From positions 1-64,000 of the forward strand of contig CAXKVR010000117.1 of assembly GCA_964058845.1 (NCBI GenBank): a DNA stretch of 64,000 nucleotides. Reading direction: 5' to 3'. Made by a program: the position numbers and the translations under genes. This document shows positions 38,177 through 50,398 of this stretch, piece by piece. This DNA comes from Carex sylvatica (Eukaryota > Streptophyta > Magnoliopsida > Poales > Cyperaceae). The stretch's first letter is position 1. Every line of letters starts with the position of its first letter. Below the pieces are notes generated by a model that was not told the origin of the DNA, did no database searches, and saw only the letters and a list, made by a program, of their open reading frames with translations.

Positions 38177-38485
38177 TCATGGATATGGGTGGCCATGTGG
38201 ATGATGATGTGGCCCATGATGGGGCGGAGGTGGACCGGGAGGTGGAACGTGAGGCGGAGGTGGGCCGGGATACAAAACATGAAGCGGTGGCGGCGCATGT
38301 GGGCCCAGTGGTGGTGGAGGTGAGTGTGGGCCCGGGGGTGGTGGATGGGGGCCAGGAGGTGGTGGAGGTGCGTGTGGGCCCGGGGGTGGTGGATATGGGC
38401 CTGGTGGAGGCGGATGCGGGCCAGGAGGTGGCGGAGGTGCGTGTGGGTCCGGGGGTGGCGGCCAACGCGGATTTGGATAGTGCAT
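38177..38485 (-). CDS. Small proline/histidine-rich protein
   Basis: A single-exon minus-strand frame of 102 residues from the ATG at 38485 (MHYPNPRWPPPPDPHAPPPP). It is built of PPPPGPH/PPPPGPY units, more than half Pro, and ends with a His-rich tail (HHGPHHHPHGHPYP). I see no signal peptide, which argues against a classical secreted extensin, and no SPPPP motifs with Tyr crosslinks. A TATA box 78 nt upstream and a plausible leader support a real gene. The opposite-strand frames here are G-rich shadows. Function unknown; related plant Pro-rich proteins are cell-wall or RNA/protein-binding. A repeat expansion without function is the alternative. Confidence 0.6.
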   Translation of the reverse strand: MHYPNPRWPPPPDPHAPPPPPGPHPPPPGPYPPPPGPHAPPPPPGPHPPPPGPHSPPPPLGPHAPPPLHVLYPGPPPPHVPPPGPPPPHHGPHHHPHGHPYP

Positions 38486-38562
38486 CTCTTCCTTCTCTTT
38501 ATAGATTGATTTCACTTGTGTGTTTTGTAAGTTGGGGTTTAATTGATAGCAAGTTGTATTGG

Positions 38563-38570
38563 TATTTATA
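38563..38570 (-). promoter_or_regulatory. TATA box of the Pro-rich gene
   Basis: Minus strand TATAAATA, about 78 nt before the ATG at 38485. It gives a leader of roughly 50 nt. Confidence 0.5.
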
Positions 38571-38599
38571 ACAAGATCAGTTGAAATTAGGATTGCAAC

Positions 38600-41190
38600 T
38601 GTTGGTCAAAGCTGAAAACTAACATTCAAAAGAGATTTTGGGAATTTTGACATTTACTTAGGATGGAAGTCTATGAATGACATCAACCTTTCAAATAAAA
38701 AAATCAATTTTTTCTGTCTGTGGTATATGGATGGATCTGTAAGTTTCTAGACTTGGATAAAAGCTTAATGGAATTCAAGGATCCATTATATCTTGCAGTG
38801 TGTGTAACTTTGTGCACCATTGGTTCATGAAATATGTGCAAATGATCAGACATGAGTAACAATTGTATCTTGTACAAAGAATTGATCCAAAAAATGCTAC
38901 TTCATCAAGAATTAATCCCATTGAACACATGTTCTTTTGTTTATTAATTGTATAATGACATTTAATTTTTTTATACTAAAATCTCTTTTTTTTCTTAAAT
39001 TGTAGCTAATATTGAATTTTGAACCTATGATATTTCACCCGAAGAAACATTAGTTAACCAATTGTGTTTGTCGAGAGTTCATTAGTAACATTTAAAATTA
39101 TCCGAAAATTAAAAAAATATAATAATAAATAAATAAAAGAAAATATTTGAAAAATAAAAAGATGCATGTCTTTAACTGAATGACATATTACCTTTTTTTT
39201 AGCAAATGAGGGGCTGAAGTGTTTATTTATTTATAAACTCTCAGATATTTATAAAATTTCAGCAACATATATGATCTTAGTCAATTACGTAGTTTTCTAA
39301 TGTCATTTCAAGTTTCAAGTTGTTCGGATATGTTAAAATTATATATATAATTAGGTGACCTGGCTATGTTCTAGAAGTTGCTTTTAGTCTATTCATCACT
39401 TGACCTAATATATATCTTATTTATGATTAAGAAAGGGATGTGTAGATGACAACAGCGACATGTAGATTGATATAACTTTGTATAGTGCTATATAATATAT
39501 AATCAGTATTTTATTTATTAACAAAAATATAATGAGTTTTATGTAAAAAGTTATGGATTTGAAAGAAAGATATTTTTTGTAGATATTTAATTGAAAATGG
39601 ACTTATATATATTCTAAAAAGAAAAAACTTAATAGTTTTATGAAAAAAAAGGGCTTTAATTTAATGTTGTTTATTCTGTTTATTGTTTTGGTAAATTATA
39701 GACAAATTAAAGTAAATATCATATTATATACGTCGTCATACACTTGCAAATATGTATAACCTAAAGATTTCGGGTAAATTAGACAAACGATTAAAAAAAA
39801 TCATATGCTTAATTTTTTTATTAAAATTCATTGGCAATTAATTTTAGATTTACAATTTATTGAGAACAAAAGTCATGGAATAAAATTATTACCGTGTAAC
39901 ATCTCTGCTAGCTAGTGCAAAAATATTTGGTTGTGAATTAAACAGTGAAATAAGGTCTTTAGTTATTTAATCAAATGTGGTTTAATTGAGCCGGATTAAT
40001 ATGGAGTATGTTGATCTTTGCTAAATTCACCTAAATTAACCCACTTCCCCAAATGGTTTAATTTTATTTAGTTATGAGACCTAACTTTTTTTTTTCAATT
40101 GTTTTTTTAAAGAATGTAATTAAATACGCTATTAATTTTGCTACCATTTAAACTCAAAGGAACTTGTAACTTTCTAAATTAACAAAAAATGCACTTGAGT
40201 CACTAACAGTTATCTTGTATTCCTTTTGAATCGGTAATTTAGCCGAGAGGGGAGAATGGAATTGGGTTTAAATCCAGCTTTGTTCCATCTGATAGGGCCT
40301 ATTCGGTCAGATTTAAAGAGATGGCTGTTATTTTTTCCTATACATCAGTTTTAGTGTGGGAGAAAATTGTATTTCAGCCCAAGCTCTACTTTTTTGCTGG
40401 TCCACCTTATTTTTTTTTTGCTTTGAGCGTAGTCTAAATCTTTTTTCACTGGCTCAAGTCTTATTCTTGGTCCAAGCACTACTTGTTTAAGCATATCCTT
40501 AGACCATATGAATCTTAATTATCCAACAAAATATATATATTTTTAGATGAGATTAAAGCTCATCATAAGTAGCTTAAATTGTTAAGCCAAAACTCTCCAT
40601 CCATAGTTGATTTGTCTCATTTAATTTTTCACGAACAATAATACTCTCATAAAGATAAGCTCCTTAGAACTTCTTCATTTTATCATTTTCTATCTATTTC
40701 TTTCTCCATAGCTAACAGCTACATTTTTTATCACTTTATTTCAGAAGAAAACGAACCATTGATTCGATTTCTTTAGATATTTTCAAAGAAACAAAATTGA
40801 TGATACAATTCCTTTTATAATATATACCTTGCCAAAAAAAGATATTAAATTATTTATCAAAGGAATAGAACGATTAGGTTATTTCTATGGAATCGAAAAA
40901 TCAAGCACTCTTTCTAGTTTCCGATAATGTTTTTACTAAATTTCTAAAATAAAAAAATATGTACATATAGCCTATAGGCGTGGCTTTCTGATGCCATTTT
41001 AAATTTTCCATATATGTACAAATTATTTATACATATTTCAGATAAAGTAAGATGGCTTCAAAATTTGTTTAATATGTACAAACTATTCATCACTCAGACC
41101 TAATTTTTATGGAAGGAAATTCCAATTTTGCTTATTGATGTTTAGTACACATGACGAGGTAACTACAGATAGGCAATATAAAGTTGTGAT
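38600..41190. other. Gene-free AT-rich spacer
   Basis: No gene, RNA or clear element seen. Confidence 0.5.
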
Positions 41191-41194
41191 AAAT

Positions 41195-42625
41195 ATCCAA
41201 AAAAATAATTAAATTGAAAAAACTAACCAAAGTTGCACCGGATTGCAAAATCTACTCAAACTGCAAAAAAAAATTGGCGATAATTCAGTCTGAAATCACA
41301 AAAAAAATTGCAGTTTTATAATTCAAAAACCACGATTTAAAAAAAAAATTGCAAAATAATTTTGCAGTTAAAATTTTTTTATTTAAATAGAGAGTTTTAT
41401 AATTTATTATTTTTTTTTATTAAAATATTAGAAATATTTAATATATTTCTTTGAGAATAGATGAAATACTATATAATTTGATTTATTAGAAAGACTGCTA
41501 CAAATAACTCGGATCAACATTTTTCATGCCGGATTTTTTGCGGCTGTAAGAAAAATTATTATATTTCTTTATGTGTTATTGAAAAAAAATAAAAATGCTT
41601 GGATTCTCACTTATTGATCTCGATTCAAAAGTCACTTCTAAGTAAATACAAAAAATATTGTCATCCATCTAATGCATTTAATTTTTAAAAAGTTATTTTT
41701 ATTTTTGAAAAAAACAAAAATTTAAGTTATTTAATGATTGTTATTAAAAAGAATTTTTACAACTTTTTATAAATTAAATGTACTATAAGGATCACAATAT
41801 TTTCTGTATTAGCCAGAAGTGACTTTTAAACCGGGATCAATAACTCAGACTCCAAATATTTTTATTGTTTTCCAATAACTTATAAATAAATATATTAATT
41901 TTTCTTACAGCTGCAAAAAATTCGGTATGAAAAATATTGATCTGACTTATTTGTAGCAGTCTTTATAATAAATCAAATCATAGTGACAAGATACCCGAAT
42001 TATACCTAAATAATTCTTTTTTGGGGGATGCCGAACCGAACGCCGAATTATTCGGTTGACCAAACTTTGATCGAATTAAACCCAAATAATTTGCAAATTT
42101 TATGAATTTTATGAATTTTATGAATTATTCACGAATTTTTTCTGAATTTTTCCAAGAAAAATTATTTTATTTTATTTTATTTTTTGCTCCCTTGCAGAAC
42201 TGAGAATATTTCTGATCCGGATAATTTCAAGTCATACCCGAATTATTCCCAAATCACGAATTTTTGATTTCACCGAACCGAACCAAAATAATTCATTTGT
42301 CATTATGAATCAAATTATATAGTATTACATCTATTTTTAAAGAAATATATTAAATATTTTTAATATTTTAATTTAAAAATAAATAAATTATAAATATTTC
42401 TATTTAAATAAAAAAATATGAAAAATTTTACAAAAATTGAAACTGCAAAAAAATTTTGCGGTGTTTTTTTTTTTTTTAAACCGTAGTTTTTGAATTGTAA
42501 AACCGCAAAAAAAAAGTAGTTTTAGACTGAATTACCACAAAAAAAAATTGCAGTTTGAGTAGATTTTGAAATGCTGCATAACTTTGGTTAGTTTTTGAAA
42601 TATAATTATTTTTTGGATATTTATA
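41195..42625. mobile_element. Large inverted-repeat (foldback) element
   Basis: The left arm (about 41195-41565) starts GATAAATATCCAAAAAA, and the right arm read on the minus strand starts TATAAATATCCAAAAAATAA. Both continue through ACTAACCAAAGTT, AATCTACTCAAACTGCA, a poly-A/T-rich part, CAAATTATATAGTATTTCATC-like sequence and GTAGCAGTCTTT. Arm length is about 370-400 bp. The right arm is split by a hAT (41979-42307). No coding seen. Mutator-like foldbacks have this shape, but I could not read a target duplication. Confidence 0.7.
41979..42307. mobile_element. Small hAT element nested in the inverted repeat
   Basis: 329 bp flanked by AATCAAAT (41971-41978 and 42308-42315). The TIRs are CATAGTGACAA on the left and CATAATGACAA on the minus strand at the right. 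The intact left arm of the host element provides the uninterrupted sequence, which confirms the insertion point. Subterminal CGAATTATT/AATAATTCG motifs are frequent. Confidence 0.88.
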
Positions 42626-42877
42626 AAAAAATCGGGGTACTACCTATGCTTTGTTTATTTTATTTAATGAAACAGATTAAAAACTAAGCTAAACCTCAGT
42701 AAACATTAATCATTGCATGAATAATCAATTAAGCTATTATATACAGATATAAAATTAGTAGAATCAAAATTGATAGAATATATATATACATTACTAAATA
42801 AAAAACCAATAAATCATCAAATACAAAATAATAAAATAAGAAATGAACAGCAAAGAAAGAAATATCACAATAAATAC

Positions 42878-43195
42878 TTAATACTGATTCTCTTCTTCAA
42901 AATTCAAATTATAACTCCTCAAATCATAGCTAAAATCAGGCTTATTACTATTTATCACGCTGATTCTCTTCTTCATACTTGCACTATTCACAAGAGATCT
43001 CCATTTGCTATTAGCAGGAAGGCATCTCACATTTCCAACCTTCTCTTTCTCTTCGTCTTCTAGAACATGGTACTGCAGCACGGGTCTTGAGAAACCGCAA
43101 CCAAAGCACGTCATGCGGTGAGTTGCCGGCGAAGGTAAATCATCTTGCATCATGAAGTTTGTTTCGAGCGGCAATGCAACGTGAAGTGTAGCCAT
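42878..43195 (-). CDS. Small conserved plant protein of unknown function
   Basis: A 105-residue single-exon frame starting MATLHVALPLETNFMMQDDL. It has a Cys pair (MTCFGCGFSR), an acidic patch (VLEDEEKEKVG), a KWRSLVN segment, and a C-terminal FSYDLRSYNLNFEEENQY. The ending resembles the F.YD..SY..NF(D/E) tail seen in many small plant proteins, some stress-responsive, that have no known biochemical role. No signal peptide or membrane segment. A minus-strand TTTATAA at about 43296 lies roughly 100 nt upstream, followed by a C/T-rich leader, which supports transcription. Confidence 0.7.
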   Translation of the reverse strand: MATLHVALPLETNFMMQDDLPSPATHRMTCFGCGFSRPVLQYHVLEDEEKEKVGNVRCLPANSKWRSLVNSASMKKRISVINSNKPDFSYDLRSYNLNFEEENQY

Positions 43196-43604
43196 GGTGT
43201 AATTAGGAGAGAAACAAAGATATACTATAAAAGAGACTGAATTTGTAGATGTTTTTTATTTTTAGTTACTATTAATTAAGGTTGCTTTGGAGAGTTATAA
43301 ATTAAGAGGAGAGGAGAGAAAGAGAGAGCAAATGAAACGCGTATAGACAGCTGGTGAACTTGATTTGAATCTCTGCAGCGTGGGGGACACGTTTGTTAAC
43401 TGTTAATTAATCAAATTAATTATCTAATTAAAATTCTAGATTATGGAGCTGTCAGTCCTCAACTGTCAATTTCTAAATTTGTTTTCCTAACTGTATTATC
43501 ATTTAGAATAACAAATGATGGTTATTTTGCTCAAAAATATATACATACAAAAAAGACATTTCTTACTTTCTATATTTCAACATATAGATTAATGTAAGAA
43601 ATGT

Positions 43605-45023
43605 CTTCATAATGTTTTGAGAGAGAAAGATGAGCTAACTTGTTTTTTGCGAATTAAAGAGGGTGCATTAACTTTCCGCTCATATTTTTATTTTCAAAGT
43701 TTAAATAGTTGGTTTGAACCTTCCAACATGTTTTTTGTATTAAAATGTGCTTGTAGACCAAATTTTATATTTTTTGTAAATTTTTTACTATTTTTCAAAA
43801 AAAATTGAAAATCATTACTTTGCTGGATTTCTTTTTTATTTTTTATTTTATGAAAAGTTGTGATTTTCAAAAATTAAAAAAATAGTAAAAAATATATTAC
43901 AATAGTTTTTACACTATTACAATAGATGTTTATATTAGTGGAAGTGGACAATAAAAAGTTATTTTGTTGATGAACTTAGATTGGGTCTATATTTTTAACT
44001 AAATATTTAACAATTGTTTTTTTAAATATATTATAAATATCAGTAGTACTTTGTTATGCGTGGTACAGTACTAATTACTATTTTTTTTAATATATTCTAA
44101 ATATCTTGTTAAATTATGTAAACAGCTGGTAGTATATTCTTAAGTCCAATGATTTACAAACTTGGGACAGAACTAGGTGCTTCAAAACCTTTCCCATAAA
44201 AAAATTGCTCTCTCTCAATTATCTATTTTCTTTAATTCAAAAGTATACTGTCAACAGATGGACTTAAGAATAATGTAATGCCTTGCTCTACAAAAAGAAA
44301 TTAAGAATCAACCAATTAAACAAATTTTCTTGAATAAAAGTTTCATGCATGACAGATAGAATAAATTGGGGATAAAAATCAAAAACACATTCTTTGTCAC
44401 TAATTTACTCATATTTTAATTAGTCAAATAAATCATCTAATTAAAATATTAGATTTAGGTGCTGCTTGAGATACCATCTTAATTGAGCAAAAAAATGGAT
44501 ACTGAGAAGTAATTCCTCAATTCTCAATTTGTAGATTTATTTTTTAAACTATATATTTATGTTAGTTGATGTGGACAATAAAAAAAATATTTTGCGAATA
44601 AATTTAGGTTGGTGTTTATGCCATTGAACAAGTTGTTTAACTATATATCATGACATATATTCATACTATTACAACAGTTATTTATACTAATGAAGATGGT
44701 CAACAAATAAATTGTTCATACTATTGTATATAGTATTTATATCATAATTTTGTTATATGTGTTGCTAGTTGATATCAATTGTATATAGTCTATATCAAGT
44801 TAATATATACTGTCAACAGATGGACTTAAGAATGATGTAATTAATGACTTCCTCAACAAAAAGAAAATAAGAATCAACCAAGACAAATTTGCTTAAAAAA
44901 AATAAATAATAAAAAGGTTCATGCATGACAGCTAGAATAAATTGGGAAAATAAATAAAGACACGTTCTTGGTGACCAATTATTATATTTTTGGATGTTGT
45001 ATATACTGTTTTATAATAATAAG
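43605..45023. other. Spacer with internal repeats, no gene
   Basis: A half foldback element lies at 43605-43880 (phrase AAAATGTGCTTGTAGACC). Sequences near 44240-44370 and 44810-44945 repeat each other (TACTGTCAACAGATGGACTTAAGAAT, AATCAACCAA, TTCATGCATGACAG), a local duplication of about 570 bp spacing. Confidence 0.5.
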
Positions 45024-45749
45024 CTTTAAGCTGAAAAATCCTCATATGATTTTGGTTTTGTGAAAGGGTTACATTTACTTCCTTTTTTCTCTATTAAAAT
45101 TCGAGTATTTTATTATAAAATATGCAACATGTTCTATGTGAGTCACAATTTTATTATTTGGTAACACTTTTAGAGACATGAAAATAGTAGGTTATGATAT
45201 TTGAGGAAAAATGTTTAATTTTTTTCAAGTTTTTAAATGTTTTCATCATTTTTTTTTTTTTGCCTTCAATGTTTCTAAATTTCTAAAACATCCATATTTA
45301 AAGTATGAAATTCAATTATCAAAAATATTTTTTTGTGCACAGAATAATGACATTTCTGTATTATATTTTTTATTTAAGGAGTACCATTTTAATATTATTT
45401 GATTGATATCACTGACTTGTAAAAATCCAATAATCAATTTCCCATACAAGCTTGGTTTCAGGTCCATATAAATAGAATCGGCTTAAAAAATAAAGACAGA
45501 AAATAATTGATTTTATATGTTCTTTATTTTGCATAATATATATCAAATTTGTCCCTGAACTGAAAACAAATTGGATATCATTTTATTCGTATTCAATGTA
45601 TATATGTAAATTTAGATATGAATATTCGATATTTATATCTATAAGTAGATATATGTTGGATATCATATGATTTTTTAATTTACAAAATAGATATGGTTAT
45701 GGATACAATAATTGTCAATATATGTATTGTAATACCCGTTAAGACTTAT

Positions 45750-47100
45750 TATAAAAGAAATTTTGTTGTTCATACTTTGTAATGTAAAACTTATTATAAA
45801 AAAAATTATGTTGTTTATCATTATAATTAGATAAATCACATAAATTTAGCTTTGTTATATATTTATATTTTTATAGATTTTAGCATTGAAAATTTTAATT
45901 TATATTAATTTTGATTTATTTATAAATTTTAAGTAAGTCTACTTTAATCAAATTATATTATATATATATTTGTATCCATGCATATTCAAAAAATTAAAAC
46001 GTTTATGATTTATATAGTCTATCTAGAGATTTTCTGAGGCAAATATCTATAATAGTTTGTCTTGGTAGTCTCTACTACGTTTTCAACAACAAAAAAGTTT
46101 TCAAAATGGAGTTTTTTTTTAAGATTAGTTCGCAGTTTTTGAATAATAACCGGTTTATTTTGATTTTTTCAATTCAACTGCAAACGTGGTCTTTCAAACA
46201 AACCGAATAGGACAGCTGACCGTGTCCGATCTAGGACCATGTCCAAGTCCAATTTTTTTTTTTTTTATTAAAAGTCCAAATTATTATTTCTCTTATCTCC
46301 AGCCGAAACAAAGGCCCAACAGGTTCTCAATTTTACAGCAAGGACCCTGTGACAAGGGGTATTAAAATTAGTTCTGTTAATTACTTAAAAGACCCCTAAC
46401 TTTACAATAATTTTTCAATTGATCCCTGGTGTCTGGTACCCTACTATTATATACCAGTTCATCAAAATTGTATTGGTATTGACTGATACTAGTGAGATAA
46501 ATGCTTATAAATCATGGTGGCACTGTATTTAAGAATTGGTACCAAGAACATTAGAAAATCTAAGATTTGCCATAGCAGTAGGGAAAAGATAAGAATTGCT
46601 TATAAATCACCTCCTCTTCTTTTCCAATGTTGCTTCGACACAGGAGAGAGATGGCGATGGAACGTAACTGGTATTGAATGTAGGAGAGAGAAAGGGCAAA
46701 TCGAAGAGCAAGAGAGGCAGGAAGAGCGAGAGGGTATCCAGTCATGTAGACCCCACTGCTCATGCAGTCCACCAATAGCTTTCTTATCAGAGCTATTTTT
46801 TGGTTGGTGCCAAGTACCAGGAGAGTTTTTTCTCCAAGTTGCCGCCACAAATCTTGCATATATGATACTAACTATTTGAGAAAAAAAAGGGATTATATGG
46901 ATATATCCTTCTCCCGTTAATTCAAGAAAAGTATTTGATTAACTACTGTGGTATTGGATTCTGGTACCCTAACAGTTTTTTTCATTTTTTTTTGTTGCAT
47001 ACATACACAAATAATCGACTCATCTCACAAAACACCACCAGAAATATGTTTCAACTAAAAAATATACAAACCGACTCCTTTATTTGTGTGAACACTGAAT
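45750..47100. other. Duplicated spacer downstream of L18a-like copy 1
   Basis: No recognisable gene. Recurrent GGTACCCTACTATTATATACCAG and TTGGTACCAAG phrases, and conserved open stretches at 46590-46860, appear in both duplication copies, but their frames are not conserved between copies. Confidence 0.4.
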
Positions 47101-47110
47101 TTAACTGAAT

Positions 47111-49672
47111 TTACAATAACCTGAAATCACCAATCATCAGCTCTTTTTGTCGCTCCAATATGATATATACAACTAGGGCAAGAACAGTCTGTTGCATCAA
47201 TAGGAAATAATCAAGCATGAAAAATAATCTCAAATAAATTAAGCATATATCTAACAGGAGTGGAACCAGAAAATTAAAATCGGAGAGCTGAAACATAAAA
47301 TGTATAATGTGTGGCATGTGGAATTCATACCCAACTCTCCATGGCCACAACATGCATTCTAACCACTAGACTAGAGCCACACATTTTACATTTTATGAGA
47401 CGGGCTAAACAATTTAACACTTTTAAAAATTATAAGAGTGAGGCTATGATATTGCGCATAGCATGCATTGGTCCGTACTATGGATTAATATCTTCTTTTT
47501 CAAAGTTCAAATAGTCAATTTGAACTGTTCATTATGATTTCCGTATCAAAATGTAGTTACAGACTAAATTTTACATTCTTTTTAGAAATTGTTTACATTT
47601 TTTAAGATATGTAGAAAATCACTATTTTTTAATGGTCTAGAATGTTTAGATTAAGTGATTTTCCATCTATCAAAAAAAAATTGTAAAAAAATTGTAAAAA
47701 AATTGTAAAAAATATAAAATTTGATCTACAGGTACATTTTCATATGGACATCATGTTGAACGGTTTGGATTAACTATTTGAACTTTAAAAATGAATATAT
47801 TAATCCATTGTACGGATCAATCTGTGCTATGCATAGTACCATAGCCTCACTCCTTTAACAATTATAAAATATAAATGACAAAATTGCTAATTTGTGTTTA
47901 TGGGGTTAGCACTGCCCTAACAGTGAACAACTTCATGATCAAAGATCCTAAAAGATTGATTTGCATAGGAAGAACTTATAAATCCTTTACATACTGCTAT
48001 CGTGCAGCTGATGTATCCTGGTTTCTCTCTGTAATCCACTCTTGAGAAACATAGCATTATAGCTCCAATGTACCATGGAATGCCACCCAAAAAGAAACCA
48101 AGTATGAACCTATTCTCAAGCCAAAATGGCAAAAGATAAAAACAAAGTTTAGATAAGTCATGTACATGTGTTTTTATTTTCAAGATAGCAAACAAATTAA
48201 TAAATTCTCTATTATACCAACAAATTGATCCTAAAATCCATAAAGATATATACATGTTTTGAATATAAATTTCAGGTTTCCATCACAGAGAGGTAAGAAG
48301 GAAATTGCTTGAACCTAGAAGCTTACTGGCTTACTTGTGAGAAGCATGTATGCTATGAAACAAAAGGATTGATTAATTAAGGAAAAAAGAATATGTTTTT
48401 CTTCTTTATTAAAAATGGACCTCCTTTGGGAATTGTTTGTTAATTCATTAAAAGAAATAGAAATACAAACTTGCAGGCCAAATAGTCGAAATATAATTTA
48501 AGGAAACAAATGAGAAAAACAAAAAAATTACTCCTTAATTACATTTGTAAGTACAATATTACTTACAAAAGCCAGCCAATATTGATCCCACACCATGGAA
48601 GGCGTCTCTCTCTCCTTTCTCTTCCTTCAACAGTAACATTATAACCTAGCAATTTTACATGATAGAGAAGATTAAACAAACCTACAAATTAGCAAACTTC
48701 ATTTTCCGCAGTTTTATAGAAATAATTAAGAAATATTTGGAGTAAATTGCACCACAGCTTTCATAAGTTTCTTCCTTTCTTTTCTTTTAGGAGACAAGTA
48801 AACTGCATGCTTTATGTTGCATTGAGTAGATTTCATTTTACAGTAGGTAGAAAGCAAACAAATCAACAATAAGATTAAGATGAAATACCTTTTTCAAATA
48901 TGTAATTTAGATGAAAATAATCATGTCAGATTTCTATTTATCAATCCTAGAAACAGTTTCTAACAATGCTTATATTCTAGTACCTAGCTAGCTTCTTGGA
49001 TTGACTAAACCTTATAGTTTTTTTTTAAAAAAAAATTGGTTCCCTTGATTACCTAAAATATTATGTTCATTTTTGTAGGCAAGTAATTAGAAATTATTTT
49101 CAGCCAAACAACTTCACCTAATTGACCTTTTAGTTTCAAAAAATGTAACAACAAATTTCATCTAAAAAAAGGAGAGCTTTTTATCAAAAACAAAAAATAA
49201 CGAAGAAATTTTGCATATATATATCGGCAAGCCTGTCAAAAAGGTGTTTTTTTCTATTAGAAACGGTAGTATTCGCGAGGGTATACCGACAGTATCTCTC
49301 ACGGATACCGTCTCATTCTTGTAGTTGATCCCCTCTCCATAACCCATTAGACAGGCTCTATATTAACTAACTAATTAACAGTAAAGAGTTATGCCAGGAG
49401 CAGGCTTACTCAACAAAAAACAATATTTTGTTCATTTACCAATTACCTAAATTCCCAAGGGCTTACCAATAAATATCCCATGCTGTCAAAAGGGTTTAAG
49501 TTTCCAACAAAACACATAAAAAAAGGGAAAAAATAAATAATAAAGAGTATAAACCTGGAACAGGCTGTACTGAGGCGGTGAGCACCGGTGACAGTGCTGG
49601 TTTAGGGTGCTGGTGTTGCAGTGGATCTGCCATGTGTCCTTCCCCCTTGCCCTTTTCTCCCTCGGTGCTCAT
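47111..49672 (-). CDS. Ribosomal L18a-like small membrane protein, copy 1 (frameshifted C-terminus)
   Basis: Four exons: 49672-49555, 48645-48567, 48109-47995 and 47188-47111 (118+79+115+78 nt), with consistent GT/AG sites and phases, encoding 129 residues. The N-terminus is Gly/Pro-rich (MSTEGEKGKGEGHMADPLQH). Then come RERRERRLPWCGINIGWLL and FILGFFLGGIPWYIGAIMLC, then SRVDYREKPGYISCTIA, the hallmark of plant '60S ribosomal protein L18a-like' proteins. Despite that name these are small two-helix membrane proteins, not ribosomal subunits; their function is unclear. Exon 4 lacks 7 nt present in copy 2 after GTTCTTGCC, so the usual ...KGADDW ending is replaced by ERQKELMIGDFRLL. The second membrane helix may be damaged. 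MITE and SINE-like sequences lie in its introns and 3' flank. Confidence 0.8.
47311..47380 (-). ncRNA. tRNA-His(GUG)-like relic or SINE head, copy 1
   Basis: On the minus strand it begins GTGGCTCTAGTCTAGTGGTT. The anticodon arm keeps CATGTTGTGGCCATGG with a GTG anticodon, then the T-arm region is GGGTATGAATTCC, and it closes with GCCAC pairing to the 5' GTGGC. This is close to plant tRNA-His(GUG), but the D and T arms are degraded and the acceptor stem is altered, so it is probably a pseudogene or a tRNA-derived SINE head. Confidence 0.6.
47435..47850. mobile_element. Foldback MITE 3' of L18a-like copy 1
   Basis: The arms are inverted: GAGTGAGGCTATGATATTGC with TTCAAATAGTCAATTTGAAC on the left, and ATTAACTATTTGAACTTTAA with ATAGTACCATAGCCTCACTC on the right. 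The same element is at 63055-63465 in the other duplication copy, so it predates the duplication. Confidence 0.75.
49235..49330. mobile_element. Partial CTACAAGA MITE in intron 1 of L18a-like copy 1
   Basis: Contains AGTATTCGCGAGGGTATACC and ends ACCGTCTCATTCTTGTAG, the inverse of the CTACAAGATGAGACAGTACTCGCGAGGG family seen at 21105 and 16308. Only one end is clear. Confidence 0.5.
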
Positions 49673-50398
49673 CCCCTTTGTCTCGCTTCCGAAAGTTTTA
49701 TCGATGATAAATACAAAATAAAAAAAATTAATATGGCAAATTTCAAAAATAGAATGACATTCACCTGGTATGACGTGCAGTATGAACGCCATACCAGATG
49801 GAGTTTTCTGCCGAATAAAAAAAAAAAAAAAATTCCACGCCATATTGGATGGAGGTCCGAATAAAAAATCGGGAAAAAAAATATGGACGCCATACTAAAC
49901 GGAAGTCCGGTTAAAATTAGCTAAATAGAAGTAATTTGTTGTCATCCTATTGCATTTTCTCGTACAAAGAATTCTCATTTATTCAGAACTTTTGTAGAGT
50001 TGACTGAGACAAGATTTGAAAATATGTAACAGGAAAAAAGTTGAAACCAATATACTTTACGAGTGATGCCCATACTGCACATGCAAAATTTTACAATTTT
50101 TAAAATATTTTAATACAATATCAAGAAATATAAAAAATAATGAAAAATAAATGTATTAAAATAACTTTATATTTAAAAACAGTGATTTTTTTTTAAATCT
50201 AAAAAAATAATAAAATATATTTTTTTTAAAATACAAAATTTGGTCGCTAACACATTTTAATATCGAGATTATATTAAAAAGTTCAGATTAACTATTTGAA
50301 CTTTAAAATAAAAATAAACATAAATTAAAATAACCTCTTTATTTCTCAAAGCACCGTACGAACCCAATTCTATATGCAAAAGAAATAAATTATGGAAA

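Larger units (their letters stand above)
45024..48345. repeat. Segmental duplication, copy 1
   Basis: Aligns with 60144-63945 in the same orientation. Both begin CTTTAAGCTGAAAAATCCTC and share long stretches: the TTGGTACCAAGAACATTAGA region (46535 and 62140), the 3' exons of the L18a-like gene, a foldback MITE and a tRNA-His-like sequence. Copy 1 lacks the foldback insertion present in copy 2 at 61080-61615. Confidence 0.9.

Noticed and set aside
38179..38571. Plus-strand Gly/Val-rich ORF and a second minus-strand Thr/Ser-Pro-rich frame
   Set aside because: Both are shadows of the Pro-rich gene; the minus frame from 38485 has the promoter and PPPPGPH units.
46514..46879. Plus- and minus-strand ORFs of about 100 codons
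   Set aside because: The frames are not kept in the duplicate near 62150-62500 and no domain is visible.
47111..47353. Stand-alone 80-codon minus ORF
   Set aside because: Only 47188-47111 is coding, as exon 4 of the L18a-like gene; the rest is intron read-through.
47111..49672. True cytosolic ribosomal protein L18a
   Set aside because: The sequence has membrane helices and the RVDYREKPGY motif of the misnamed L18a-like family, not the ribosomal fold.
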